Shown piece by piece: positions 24,262 to 35,242 of a stretch of DNA of 64,000 bases. Origin of the DNA: Homalodisca vitripennis. Taxonomy: Eukaryota; Arthropoda; Insecta; Hemiptera; Cicadellidae. Each line of letters begins with the position of its first letter. The first letter of the stretch is position 1. Made by a program: the position numbers and the translations under genes. Under the pieces are notes generated by a model. That model was not told where the DNA came from. It saw only the letters and a program-made list of their open reading frames with translations, and ran no database searches. The stretch covers positions 6,709,001-6,773,000 of the forward strand of contig NC_060207.1 of the NCBI RefSeq assembly GCF_021130785.1, in the 5' to 3' direction.

Positions 24262-25315
24262 TTGTTCGAACTGTGTTCCTTCTACGGTTTGACAATGAGC
24301 CAATCTTGTGTAAAATGATTCGACAGAGTTGCCTAACATTTCTTCAGTTATCAAAGCAATCTCCTCTATAATCCTGTTTCTTAGGTCTTCCAAATTATGA
24401 GGCTTTCTTCTTGGATTTTAAATGACCCCATAGGAAATAATCGATTGGTGACAAATCCGGAGATCTTGGAGGCCATTCGATTTCTCCTCTTCGGCCAATC
24501 CATTTATGAGGAAACCTTAAATCCAAATACTCTCTTACCTGTCTCCCATAATGGGGTGGAGCACCATCCTGCTGAAACCATACATTATCAAAGTATTCTC
24601 CTGATGCAATTTGAATAGCTGGGATTATTTCATTTTGGAGCATATTGTAGTAAAGTTCGGCATTTAAATTTCCATTGATGAAAAAGGGTCCAACAATTTT
24701 GTTACCTAAAATTCCACACCATACGTTCAGTTTTTGTGGTTGCTGTGAATGGGACTCAGTAATCCAATGTGGGTTTTCACTAGCCCAGTAACGGCAATTG
24801 TGCCTGTTAACATTGCCATTTAGGAAAAAAGTTGCCTCATCAGAAAATAGTATGTTGGTCAGAAAATCTCTATTGTCATCACATTTGCGCATCACAAGTT
24901 CACAAAACTCAACTCTTCTGTCGTAATCATCCTCACTTAACTGTTGGACTAAATGAACTTTAAATGGTTTGTATTTATTAATTTTCAAAATCTTACTCAC
25001 AGACATAGGGTGCATATCATGTTGCTGTGCAGCTTTTCTGAGCGATGTATGTGGGTCTTCAATAAATGTTTGCAAAACATCTAGTGCATGTTCTTCATCT
25101 GTTGCAGATTGTATCCTACCCGACTTTGGCCGATTACGTACACTCCCTGTCATTTCAAAACGCTCAATAGTTTTTGATATTGTTGAAACACTTATGGGAT
25201 TCCTTTCTGGGAAAGTGTCATTAAACAAATTACAAACTTCCCGATAAGATCTTTGACGATCGCCATATCCTCGCATCATCAACAGAGTAATTCGTTCTCT
25301 TTCAGACAATTCCAT
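24262..25315 (-). CDS. Mariner transposase, DD41D type, nearly intact
   Basis: The likely start is the Met at 25315 (MELSERERITLLMMRG). It aligns with the start of the other mariner in this window, although the frame is open to 25420. The N-terminal helix-turn-helix region occupies residues 1-110 or so. The catalytic Asp residues lie in 'LFSDEATFF', 'WFQQDGAPPHYG' and 'SPDLSPIDYFLWGHL'. Counting from the second Asp to the Asp of 'PID' leaves 41 residues between, matching the DD41D (rosa-like) lineage, not the DD34D of classical mariners. A small deletion near 24400 shifts the frame and gives a stop at 24395. The usual C-terminal 50 or so residues (ending '...AHCQTVEGTQFEQLL') are still readable out of frame down to about 24262. 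Cut-and-paste transposase acting in the nucleus. Confidence 0.92.
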
Positions 25316-25619
25316 TAAAATGCCAAATAAAAACTGAACTACTGTAATTAGATAACTTGTTGACAGCAATGCTTCAGAGACACTGATTAACTCGACAGGA
25401 ATGATATGACCTTTGTCCATTTGTAATTCCCAAGCTTAGACCTGTCTAGTGAAAGCTCCATGCTCAACAAACTGAAACCTGTAGACCAGATGATTAATAA
25501 CACAATAATGTTTCTCATAGGCTAGTGACCTTTGTCTCTTTAAACCTTCCTGCTGACTGGAAAACACCAAGTACAGATTCATAAGTAATCAGAGAAAGTG
25601 ACTCATAAGTTTGATTCAT

Positions 25620-26067
25620 TGTAATAAAAACTGGTAAATTTGTACTAATGAAACCAGCTTAAAAATAAATTATTTATTTTATTTTAATTGAACATTTAAA
25701 AAATGCTAAAAAATTAGTGTAACACATTTTGTGGCAAGAACCATGTTAAAATTACATTGTTGAACATCAGTAAATTTTCAATACTAAAAATGCTCAATTT
25801 TCTGATAGAATAATTCCCTTGAGATGCGGTTTGTGGCATTCAATTCAGTAAGCTATTACCTTTAAAATTATGTATCACAAAGGTATAGGCTTCCATTAAG
25901 AATATTCACGATACCCTCGGCAGGACGTCACCCGTTGGTGTGACATAACAAAACATTGTTCCAAAAAGTAGATGCCCAATCTCTATCACGATTGTAAGAG
26001 GTTTCAAATTTATATTTAAATTATTAAAGGATATATTTGGGTGTTTCCAGACATAATATACACCCTG
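25620..26067 (-). repeat. Right long terminal inverted repeat of mariner 2
   Basis: This is the inverted partner of 23703-24148. It ends CACCCTG at 26067, followed by TA. Confidence 0.92.
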
Positions 26068-27629
26068 TATTTAATGCTCATGGCTAAAATCTTCAGAGGT
26101 TATGCGAAATTCCAAGCAGCTCTTGTTTAAGGTTCAGCTCTTGCAAGATCATTTATGCACCTGGTTAGAATTAATTATATTTCTAAAACAAAATTTGAGT
26201 TTTATTTTTATCCCAAATAATAATTATAAATATTTATAGGTGCTGTGAGATAAAAGGCAGTACAAAACATATAAATATAAGTTCATATGTTTGGGTCTCC
26301 AAAACCCATAACCAAAAAATGTACCATATTTTATATATACAATATTTTTCCGTTTTGGCAAATAAATAACATTGAAAGATAGAATAGATATTAACCTTGT
26401 ATTAAAGTTTCATTAGGTTCATAATTTGGTTCTAGACGATAAATTCCCCTCATTCAAAACAAAATTTCAAAATGATTGAATTTATACTGAATCGGATGTT
26501 TGGTCTCTCATAACGGTCTTTTATTAACCAATTAACTAAACCAATTATTAGTCGTTCTTACTATGTAAATCTTTGGATCACAATTTAAATACATTACTTG
26601 GACTGAAAAACGTAATATAATCAAATAACGTCTACTTCCGCGCTTCTATTACACGTTGGATATAAAGGGCAGAGTGGAAAATTCTCATTTCCGACTGAGC
26701 CAGACTCCTCTACATATCTAAATTGGTAGGATATATGTTCACAATAAGTTATAATGTTTTCTAAACAGTTCTGTGAACAAATCTACGTAGGCATGCACAC
26801 AACCGCATAGAGACATTTAAACTGCCCTGATTTAATAATAATATTTTAATGGCTTATTCCCATAAATCCTCGTTTATTTTGTTTCTATCTTCGGTATGAG
26901 TTTTGCAAAGGCGCGCATACCTGAAAACCAGACGAAGTGAAACTTCTGTTTGCCACATTGTCCTACATGTATACCTATTCAATACCGTATGCCTCATAAA
27001 TGTAAAACTAAAGTTTATGTCCCCTCAGGTGATTAGAATATTTCATATAGTTTCTGGTTATTGGTTTCTGATTCTTTTTACTACGTCAAGGGCTTACTGC
27101 GTTCGATTTTTCCCTAAACTCGATTCAGGAACCGAATATTCATATTAGTGCGTGAATAACTTTTTGTTCCTTCAAATACAGCTGAAAAACTTGCCATCCC
27201 ACAATAGTAAAATAAAACAATTTTTACACCGTATATGTACATATTATCAATTTAGTCCATTAACTACCCCCAAGGGAAAACTCCTTGATTTAGTTCGCCA
27301 CTGCCGCTATCTACAATAAAATTTAGATAAACTAATTTTCATCACTATACATAATGAACCAAACTAATGCTGATATTTCTGTCAATACAAACAACTCAAA
27401 AGTTTTACAACTCGTTATGTACTGTGACTCAACTATCTGTAAAACATATTGCCCATCATAACAGTAAATAAACATTCTATAACTTTCAAGAGTATTTGTA
27501 AGTTGTATTTTTTAAAAAAGGCATGCTTGTATTTATTCTCATGCCTAAGTAATGAATATGTCACATTAAGTACAAATCTCCCCACTAGGTTTTGTATGAC
27601 CGAACATAAAAAATTCAAACATCCAAATA

Positions 27630-27676
<47 letters not shown>

Positions 27677-27856
27677 ATCATATTGATTTTCATCATATTG
27701 ATTTTCAACCCTTTTGATACCCTTTTATATCGACATCCACCAAACCCAGCTTAGGTATTGATCAATTTCATGACTGAAGGAAATTTATTTTTGGTTTATA
27801 GAAATTGAAAACCAGAATATATGCTTGTACAATCAAAATTTGCTATTGGCTTCTGG
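26068..27856 (-). repeat. Right arm of palindrome 2 (1.79 kb)
   Basis: This is the reverse complement of 21935-23702 and carries the mirrored 81-residue frame (26903-27148, plus). The TA run at 27632-27674 is about 23 bp longer than in the left arm. The match stops at 27856, where the left copy meets the truncated LINE. Confidence 0.96.
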
Positions 27857-30789
27857 ACTACAAGTCTTGATGTAATTAAAATATTAACGATTTTTGACAT
27901 GTTATATAATGCGTTTGTTTAAAAACGATTAAATTTAGTAAAGTATTATATAATACTATTTTTTAGAATTTTTATAAAACCGTGTCTAATGTAATGCGAA
28001 GTAATGTAACTAAGTAAGTAAAGTAATTTAATGTCAGAAGTAATGTAATATAAGTAATTTGAGGGAAATTTGACAGCATCGGATTGGTGAAACTGCAGCG
28101 AAGAACGACTGAAAACAAAATGCCCATAGAAAGTGAAAGCAGGCTAAAAAGCTACAAAGCAAGCAAAGAAGCAGATAAAACAATGCAATCGAGCACTAAT
28201 TGGAGCAATCAACTTTAATTCCTGCGAGATAATATTGCTTTGTTGACTCCTTACTGTTGAATAAATACAGATTTGTCATTGACTTAGAAAGAAGTTGAAA
28301 TAATCTTTTCGTTCTTGTAAATGCAATAACAAAATGAACGATAATATGAAAAGCTTATCAAAGTGTTTCTGTACCTTTCTTCTTGTGTAATCCTTTTATA
28401 TAAGTTACTGGTATACTCAAGTGGTTTTCCTACTATTCAAATGAATACGGAACTATTCACATAAACAGCACGATGAGCTTTTCATCATTATTTATATTTT
28501 TTATCATCGTTTTTATCAAGATTCATTATTATAACATTCTATGCATTAAAAATTTCTTTATATTACAATTTTAATGTAACTGTTTTATAATATATTCAGT
28601 AAGCATTTCCAGCCACTTTTCATGGGCCACCTAAAACTCTGGTTACTATTTTCGATTACTTTACAACACGAATCCGTGAGAGCTTTTTAAAGCTAAATTT
28701 ATTAGAATGTGTTATTTCATGTGGAACAAGACCATAAATAACGTTGGTCTCTGAGAAAGTTTTATGTTGATGTCGTCACATCCGGTCACATACAATGTGG
28801 TCAACAAATGTACTTTTCCGGTCAAGGAAGTAATATCTGTCACTCCTGCCACATTTCGTAGGCTATGAATTTTTACCATATATTCTGTGTTTCTCAGATA
28901 AGTGCAAAGCTATTACAACTCTGATTGTCCTTAACATAAAAAATCTAATCATTATTAATCTTCCTGGATCACTTTTTGGAATAATAAAAACGAACGTTTG
29001 GGAGCTTTATATTCAAAGCTTGTATTGTTAATAATCCGTAAATGTTAACATTTGTTAACTTTTGCGATTTTTGTTAACAAAAAGGACTTTGGCATAGTGA
29101 TAAGTTTCGTTAACTTATTCTATTCATCAGCTTTGATGGGATTTATCTATTTCGAATTTATATACAATACGGAATTTATCTCCAAAACTGTTTTTAAGTT
29201 AATTAAAAATGTATTGTTAAAGTTTATTTAATACGATATAAAAACAAACCTTTTTTTTAAAGCCCATGTAAGTGCGCATTATTTTAAGGGACTTAATATG
29301 TATCAACTATAGAAAGCTGTTTTATAAACTCATGAATTACTTATATTTTTATTTTGCAAATAGCTGTAGTTTTATAAGGAAACATTCTATATTTATTATT
29401 ATTTCCACACCACTTGTGATTGAACTTCAATATAATAAACATAATATAAAAAATACAATCATTACAAACTTTTTAAGTTTATGGTTTTTTGAAATAATAA
29501 TAAATAGTGGTGATTTTTAAATAAGAAAGGGAATCAACAGTTGCACTATTTTCCTACATGTAACGTATGAAGTTTGCTACGTGAATTTTTGAGAAGAATA
29601 TATAAGAAATTAAACATAATGAGTGAAAAATTCTGTTACTCGCCGAGTGAAAGATACAGAAAACCTTCAGTTTTAGTTTATAAGACGCAATGTTAAGAAA
29701 CTTTTAAGTGTGGAAAAGCGACCAGCGCGTCCTTTAAATGATCTGTAAAACATCCTAATTACGTAATAATCTGGCTTCAATTATTATTGGGACCTAGTCT
29801 TTAGAGCTTCTTTGGAATGGTTTATTCTTCACCATTGCCTCTGAAAAATATACCCTATATCTTTGTACGGTTCATTCCTATGGTGACATCCAGAATCGCG
29901 TGTATGGAATTTCTGAGCTGTAGGAGTCCCCGGACTTTTCATCAAGATCTTACTTGACTTCTAAAAGCTCTTCAACTGCGTTACTTTTAGACCAATTTGT
30001 AACTTATAACCTCTATATGTTCTATTAAATACATACCTTTTGCAGCATCTGGCTTTTTGAAACTTAGATCTGCCAACGTTTTTTGTGAATAGCAACTAAT
30101 GACCAAGATTTGTTCAGCCTTTTTACAACACTATCTTTTCATTAACATTTTTTTATGGAACTTCTGGAATTAAAATGTTACCCTCAAGAAATTCAAAAGC
30201 TCTTGAATTCTTTTTTTAAGCTCATATAAATTTTCTAGACTATAAAATATTTAATATATATGTATACCTTCCAAGCTTTTGGATTTTATAAGGTACTATC
30301 TGGATAAATTTATTGGTCAGTAACAACATTCTCGTATGCATAGTAATAATATACACATATATGCACGGCAATATTATTAATATATATAGTGTGTGTAGGT
30401 TTGTGTGTGTGTGTGTGTGTGTTCATTTACTTAACTTTAAACATAGACTTGGCTTTACCAACTCGAGCGCGGCTGCTGCATCCATCCATAGTGCCCGCTA
30501 AGCGATCCTGACCGTGCTATCCGGACCTTCGATGGTGGTTTGGTACCTTTAAGGCTTTGATCCCCAGGTCAAGTGACAGAGAAGGCACTCCCCTCTATCG
30601 TTGCCTGTTAAATCTAGTTACTTTTTACTTCTACCTCGCCATAAATTGTCTATGTTTGTAAAGGTCAATTAATAATAGTATTAATAACCGAGGTCACTAA
30701 CACGATGCTGCAAGATGTTGTTTTACAAATTCACAAGAATAGATGACATAGTATTAGGACTTATTCTTCCTAATGAGCCCCCCCGGAGT
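27857..30789. other. AT-rich spacer before the Gypsy element
   Basis: No gene is recognised. Near 27990-28060 the word 'agtaatgtaa' recurs several times. A GT microsatellite lies at 30389-30422. From about 30460 to 30700 there is a short GC-richer patch of unknown origin, possibly a decayed SINE. Confidence 0.5.
30389..30422 (+). repeat. (GT)n microsatellite
   Basis: This is a GT run with two short interruptions. Confidence 0.9.
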
Positions 30790-31216
30790 TTGGAGGATTT
30801 CTTGCCTCCAACTGGATTTTCTTGGTTTTACCTTCTGCAGACTTCAGGGTTTCCGGTTTATAATTCTTCAATCATTGGGGGGAGAGGCATTTCGTTTGGT
30901 TCTTCATTTTGAAGAAATTAACAGAGGGGAGTTCCTCCTTTTGGGGGGGGAGTCTGAGCCGGTTCAATACCTATATCTCCCCGGCTCATGTGTGTTTTAT
31001 ATAGTGTATGTGTGTGTGGTTTATTGGCTGCAGAGGCCACTAACCATTTGAAGGCGTTTGGCCTTTCCGGTAGAGTGGCAAAGACTCCGAGCCGTGGTGT
31101 ACAAGTTAGGAGTAGCTCCAAGTTAAAATTTAGTTTAACTAAGTGTTTATTTTGTTTTTGCTGAGCTGTTCTCCTTCTGACATGTGCGGCTAAGTTTACG
31201 GCCCCTCACTGATGAG
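30790..31216 (+). repeat. 5' LTR of the Gypsy element
   Basis: This is a direct repeat of 34820-35242 with scattered substitutions and indels. It contains a G-rich tract near 30945, a shared 'gtgtgttttatatagtgt' near 30990 (possible TATA region) and the terminal 'ggcccctcactgatgag'. Confidence 0.85.
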
Positions 31217-31688
31217 TAAGTTTTGCTTTCTTTTAAAATTTAGTGATTATTTTTATTTTTCAAACTGTGAAGGTTAAGAGCACATGGTTTTCCAAATTGT
31301 AGTTTTGCTTTTTATTAACTTTTAGTACTTCTGGCTGCTAACTATATTTTAAATTGGCTTTCAAATTAATTCTCTTACACTTTTATTAGTTTTCACCCTT
31401 TCTATTCGGCTTAAATTAATTTTCTGTCTCTCAGTGAGGACCAGTCCTAGGCTATATGTTACAGTTCTTTTTTTATTCTGCAGCCAATATTGTTTGTAAT
31501 GTGTCACTTGTTATGTAGTTTTTGTAAACAAACCCAGAGAGACTGCTGAAGGTTCATTTTACTAAATTTTTAAGCCTTTCTGAGAGATGTAACGTTCTTC
31601 GGGTCTTTTAGCCCATAACTCCCCCTTATAACCTACTTGGTTAATTTAAGGCCTTCTGCCATCAAATTTTAAATTTAGCCTGATTTCT
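31217..31688. other. Leader remnant between 5' LTR and protease; gag missing
   Basis: This AT-rich stretch has no open frame and no gag-like zinc knuckle. A complete element would have well over 1 kb of gag here. Confidence 0.6.
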
Positions 31689-32969
31689 TTGTCGTTTTTT
31701 GAAGATCTAAAATCCTCTGGGCTAATACGGCAGGTTGAGCCTAGTTCACTTATCTGCTGGACTGCTTCACGCACACCTTTACCTATTATCTGTAGTGCCC
31801 AGATTCACATCAAAATTAATTATTTCTCTTGGGATTGGAGCTTTTTGGTGGCTAAGGACCTGACTTTTCCTTTCATCTTGGGAGCAGATTTTATCGGAAA
31901 AACTGGCATGATTTTGGATTTGGCCTCCAGTCATGTTTTCTTTGCTTTCGCCAGGCGGGTGCTCGTTCCCTTTTCTGATGTCGAGTCTCGTGGGACTGCT
32001 GCCTTAGAGATGGAAGATAAGAGCTTGACTCCTCCTGACCAACTAGGACATCTTACGCCGAAAGAGGCTGAGGACATAAGGCAGATTTGTTCCAGTTTTC
32101 CTGAAGTCCTCACTGACAAACTGGGCACGACCAATCTCTTGGAATACGAGATTCGTCTTACAGACACCCGTCCTGTACGTTCCCATCCATATAAGCTTGC
32201 TCCGCCCAAGATGGAAATTCTGAGAAATATGATCGATGATTTACTTAAGAGTGGGGTAATCGAGCCGTCTTGCTCAAATTTTTCCAGTCCAGCGTTTCTA
32301 GTGCCGAAACCTAATGGGAAGTCCAGATTGGTCCTGGATTATCGAAAGCTCAATGCTCAGATAGAAATTGACTCCGTGCCTCTCCCCGATTTGCATTCTG
32401 CTTTCGACTGGTTTGGTAAGGCCAAGTATTTCTCCATTTTTGATCTTAATCAGGCATACCATCAGATTCCTCTAAAACACGAGTCTCGACCTCTCACTGC
32501 CTTTTGTGTGCCTTGGAATTTGTACCAGTTCACCCGAGTGCCAATGGGCTTGGCTGTGAGGGCCCAAACACTCACCAGACTCCTGGATTCTATCTTTCAT
32601 GATGTCAAATTTAAGTTCGTGTTCAACTATCTGGATGACCTGCTTGTGTACAGTGAGAGTTATGAGGAGCACTTGACTCATCTGGAGGAAGTTCTAACTA
32701 GGCTGCGAGAGTCTGGCCTTACCGTCAATCCTGAAAAGGTGAGTTTTGCTCAGCCTGAAATATCGTTTCTGGGTCATCTTGTCTCTTCTCGAGGTGTTTG
32801 TATTGATCCAGAGAGAACCCAAGCAATCAAGGAGTTTCCTCCTCCTAAGGATGCCAAGGGGATTGCCCGTTTTGTGGGAATGATAAATTTTTATCGTCGT
32901 TTCATCCCCAATGTTGCTGAAGTGGCGGCCCCTCTGAACTCTCTTAGGAAAAAGGGTGCCAAGTTTTGA
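31689..32969 (+). pseudogene. Gypsy pol: protease end and reverse transcriptase
   Basis: One open frame of 426 codons, without an ATG at its natural start. Around residues 60-75, 'FILGADFIGKTG' matches the C-terminal flap region of a retroviral-type aspartic protease. The catalytic D(T/S)G triad itself is upstream or lost. The reverse transcriptase follows from about residue 150 to 400: 'LLKSGVIEPS' at about 187, 'SRLVLDYRKLN' at about 216, 'IFDLNQAYHQIPL' at about 250 and the YLDD active site at residues 314-317. Then come 'ISFLGHLVSSRG' and 'FVGMINFYRRFI', which lead into the RNase H connection. The palm is intact, but the frame ends by frameshift at 32969. Confidence 0.92.
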
Positions 32970-33400
32970 GTGGGGTGAAGCGCAACAGACTGCTTTTGAG
33001 CAGCTGAAAGAGGCAGTGATGCAGCCTCCAGTCTTGGCTATGCCTGATTTCAGTCGTAGGTTCGTCTTGCAAACTGATGCTTCCTCCTTAGCCGTTGCTG
33101 CTGTTTTATCCCAAGAAGTAGATGGTATCCGGCAGCCCATAGCTTATGCTTCACGCACGTGAACCCCTTGTGAGAAGAAGAGTTGTTCTGTTTATGAGCT
33201 GGAATGTTTGGCTGTCGTGTTTGGAATTAACAAGTTCAGGCGTTACCTAGAACATAAAGAATTTTTGTTGGAAACCGACAACCAGGCACTTTCTTGGCTC
33301 CTTGCCCACCCCGTCAGCTCGGGAAGATTGGTCGCTGGGTAGTCCAAATTTCTGCCCTTAAGTTTCACAGTGCAGCACGTGCGAGGCACCCAAAATATCA
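32956..33400 (+). pseudogene. Gypsy RNase H domain, interrupted
   Basis: The frame from 32956 has the characteristic '[16 protein letters not shown]' (catalytic Asp region, about 33070) and 'QPIAYASRT'. An in-frame TGA at 33160-33162 breaks it, and similarity resumes with 'SVYELECLAVVFGINKFR' and 'TDNQALSWLL' to about 33310. A frameshift near 33330 precedes 'VQHVRGTQNIIADTLSR'. This domain would degrade the RNA strand during reverse transcription. It is non-functional here. Confidence 0.88.
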
Positions 33401-34410
33401 TAGCGGACACTCTGTCACGCATGTATCACTTACCCAACGACCACCAGAATTTATCAGAGCCGCCATGTTGTGGCGTGCTCCTAGACTTTCCTCTGGCATT
33501 TTCGGACATTGTTCCACACCAACTTAAGGATCCCGAGCTGACTGCTATCATCAATGATCTTAAAAACGGAGGTGCCCACCCTCCTTATTTTCTGTACCGA
33601 GGTGCTCTATGCTGCCGTGACAAGCAGCGGAGAAAACCTAAGTTAGTGCTGCCAAGCTTTCTTGTACCGATGGTCTTTCAGTATTTTCATTCTTCTCCTG
33701 TGGGTGGACATCTAGGAATTCATAAGACCATCGCGAAGATTAGGGATCAGTTCATCTGGAAAGGTATGGACCGGGATATTGCAGCTCGAGTACGTTCTTG
33801 TGAACTGTGCTCGCTAAGCAAACCCGCTCAAAATACCAAGTTGGGTCCTTTTGTCATCTGAGGTGGCGGAAAAACCTTTGGAGAAGGTTTTTCATTGACT
33901 ATGTTGGGCCTCTCCCGCGTAGCAAGTCCGGAAATAAGTTCCTACTTGTTTGTGTGGATGCCTTCTCCAAGTTTGTTTGGTTGTTCCCATTGCGGAGTGC
34001 TACCGCGCAGCTCACGGTGCAAGCACTTCGTAACCATTTTTTTTCAACACTTTGGAATCCCCGCCACCTTAGTTTCCGATAATGGTTCACAGTTTGTCTC
34101 CAATATCTTTAAAAGAATGTGCTTTGGGCACGGAATCCGCCATGTGACTACTTCCCATTTCTATCCTCAGCCTTCTCACGCCGAACGGTTTAATCGCAAT
34201 CTTCGATCTGCTCTCATTGCCTTTCATGCGGAAAATCAGACCACCTGGGATCAACAACTACCTTGGATCCAATTTGCCTTTAATACGGCCCAGCATGAAA
34301 GTCACAAGGCGGTACCTTTCGAGTTATTATTTGGCTTTCCGCCAAACAACCTTTGGCGAACCTTTGGAAAATTAGCGATCTTCTGCCACCTCCTGGTACT
34401 CCCAATGTGA
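33370..34410 (+). pseudogene. Gypsy integrase, interrupted
   Basis: The zinc-binding HHCC module is visible in 33680-33840 ('SSPVGGHLGIHKTIAKIRDQ', then 'CELCSLSKP'). The catalytic core follows in other frames: the first acidic residue in 'FIDYVGPLPRSKSGNKF' (about 33890), the second in 'LVSDNGSQFVSN' (about 34080) and the Glu in 'SHAERFNRNLRSAL' (about 34185). Frameshifts near 33860 and 34060 break it. The normal role is inserting the cDNA into the chromosome. Confidence 0.9.
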
Positions 34411-34819
34411 AAGCCACTTGGGAGGCAGCCAGGCGGAATATCATTCGGGCTAGGGAGTTAGTAAGGAGGAAGTACAACCGAGGTCGTATTGCCAATCCCT
34501 TCCAGGTGGGGGGATCTAGTTTACTGCAAGGCTCACCCAGTCAGTTCGGCTGTGGATAAATGAGCTGCTAAACTTTGCTACAGGTGGACTGGTCCCCACC
34601 GCATCTTGAAGTTTCTGACTCCGGTGACTGTCCGACTGGGAGATCCTCAGTCCGGGAAGATTTTCAGGAAGGCGCACATATCCCATCTGAAGCCTTGCCG
34701 AAGTCATCCGTGATTTCTCTTTAGTCTGTGCGGGAGGGTTTTAGGTCCAGAGGCCTGATCACCTCTGCTCCTTCTTCCTGATCAAGGTTCCTGTTTTCTT
34801 CTTTGTACCCACGCTACTC
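34411..34819 (+). pseudogene. Gypsy pol C-terminal tail, broken
   Basis: After the core, 'ARELVRRKYNRGR' (about 34450) and, in another frame, a stretch resembling the GPHRILKFLTP-type C-terminal domain (about 34600) are visible. Similarity stops before 34720. No envelope gene follows. The remaining 100 bp lead to the 3' LTR. Confidence 0.6.
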
Positions 34820-35242
34820 TTGGAGGGATTTCTTGCCTCCAACTGGATTTTCTTGGTTTTCCCTTCTGCATACTTCAGGGTTTCCGGTTTATAATTCTTC
34901 AACCTTTGGGGGGAGAGGCATTTCGTTCGGTTCTTCTTTTTGAAGAAATTAACAGAGGGGAGTTCCTCCTTTTGGGGGGGGAGTCTGAGCCGGTTCAATA
35001 CCTATATCTCCCCGGCTCATGTGTGTTTTATATAGTGTGTGTGTGGTTTATTGGCTGCAGAGGCGACTGATTTTGAAGGCGTTTGGCCTTTCCGGAAGAG
35101 TGGCGTAAAGACTCTGAGCTGTAGTGTACTAGTTAGGAGTAGCTCCTGTTTAAAATTTTGGTTTATTTTAGTATTTTGTTAGATTTGCTGAGCTGATTCC
35201 TTCTAACATGTGCGGCTAGGTTTACGGCCCCTCACTGATGAG
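34820..35242 (+). repeat. 3' LTR of the Gypsy element
   Basis: This is a direct repeat of the 5' LTR. It is copied once more, inverted and degraded, at about 48152-48647. Confidence 0.85.

Larger units (their letters stand above)
23703..26067 (-). mobile_element. Mariner (DD41D-type) at the exact centre of palindrome 2
   Basis: The element begins CAGGGTGTATATTATGTCTG, ends with its reverse complement, and is flanked by TA on both sides. Terminal inverted repeats of about 446 bp (23703-24148 and 25620-26067) enclose one transposase on the minus strand. Outside the TA the left flank '...gccatgagcattaaa' is the exact reverse complement of the right flank 'tttaatgctcatggc...', so element and palindrome share one centre of symmetry. 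Confidence 0.95.
30790..35242 (+). mobile_element. Ty3/Gypsy LTR retrotransposon, gag-deleted
   Basis: Two direct repeats of about 425 bp (30790-31216 and 34820-35242) enclose a pol region in the order protease, reverse transcriptase, RNase H, integrase, which is the Gypsy order. Only about 470 bp separate the 5' LTR from protease, too little for gag, so gag and the leader are deleted. Pol has several frameshifts and stops. LTR ends are given as the limits of visible similarity. A TG...CA boundary and target duplication were not resolved. Confidence 0.9.

Noticed and set aside
24397..25247. Plus-strand frames across mariner 2
   Set aside because: They are the antisense shadow of a clear DD41D transposase on the minus strand.
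30715..31121. Frames inside the Gypsy LTRs, also at 34759-34998 and 48186-48722
   Set aside because: They lie in the LTR repeats and reflect G-rich and CA-rich composition. No pol or gag motif is present.
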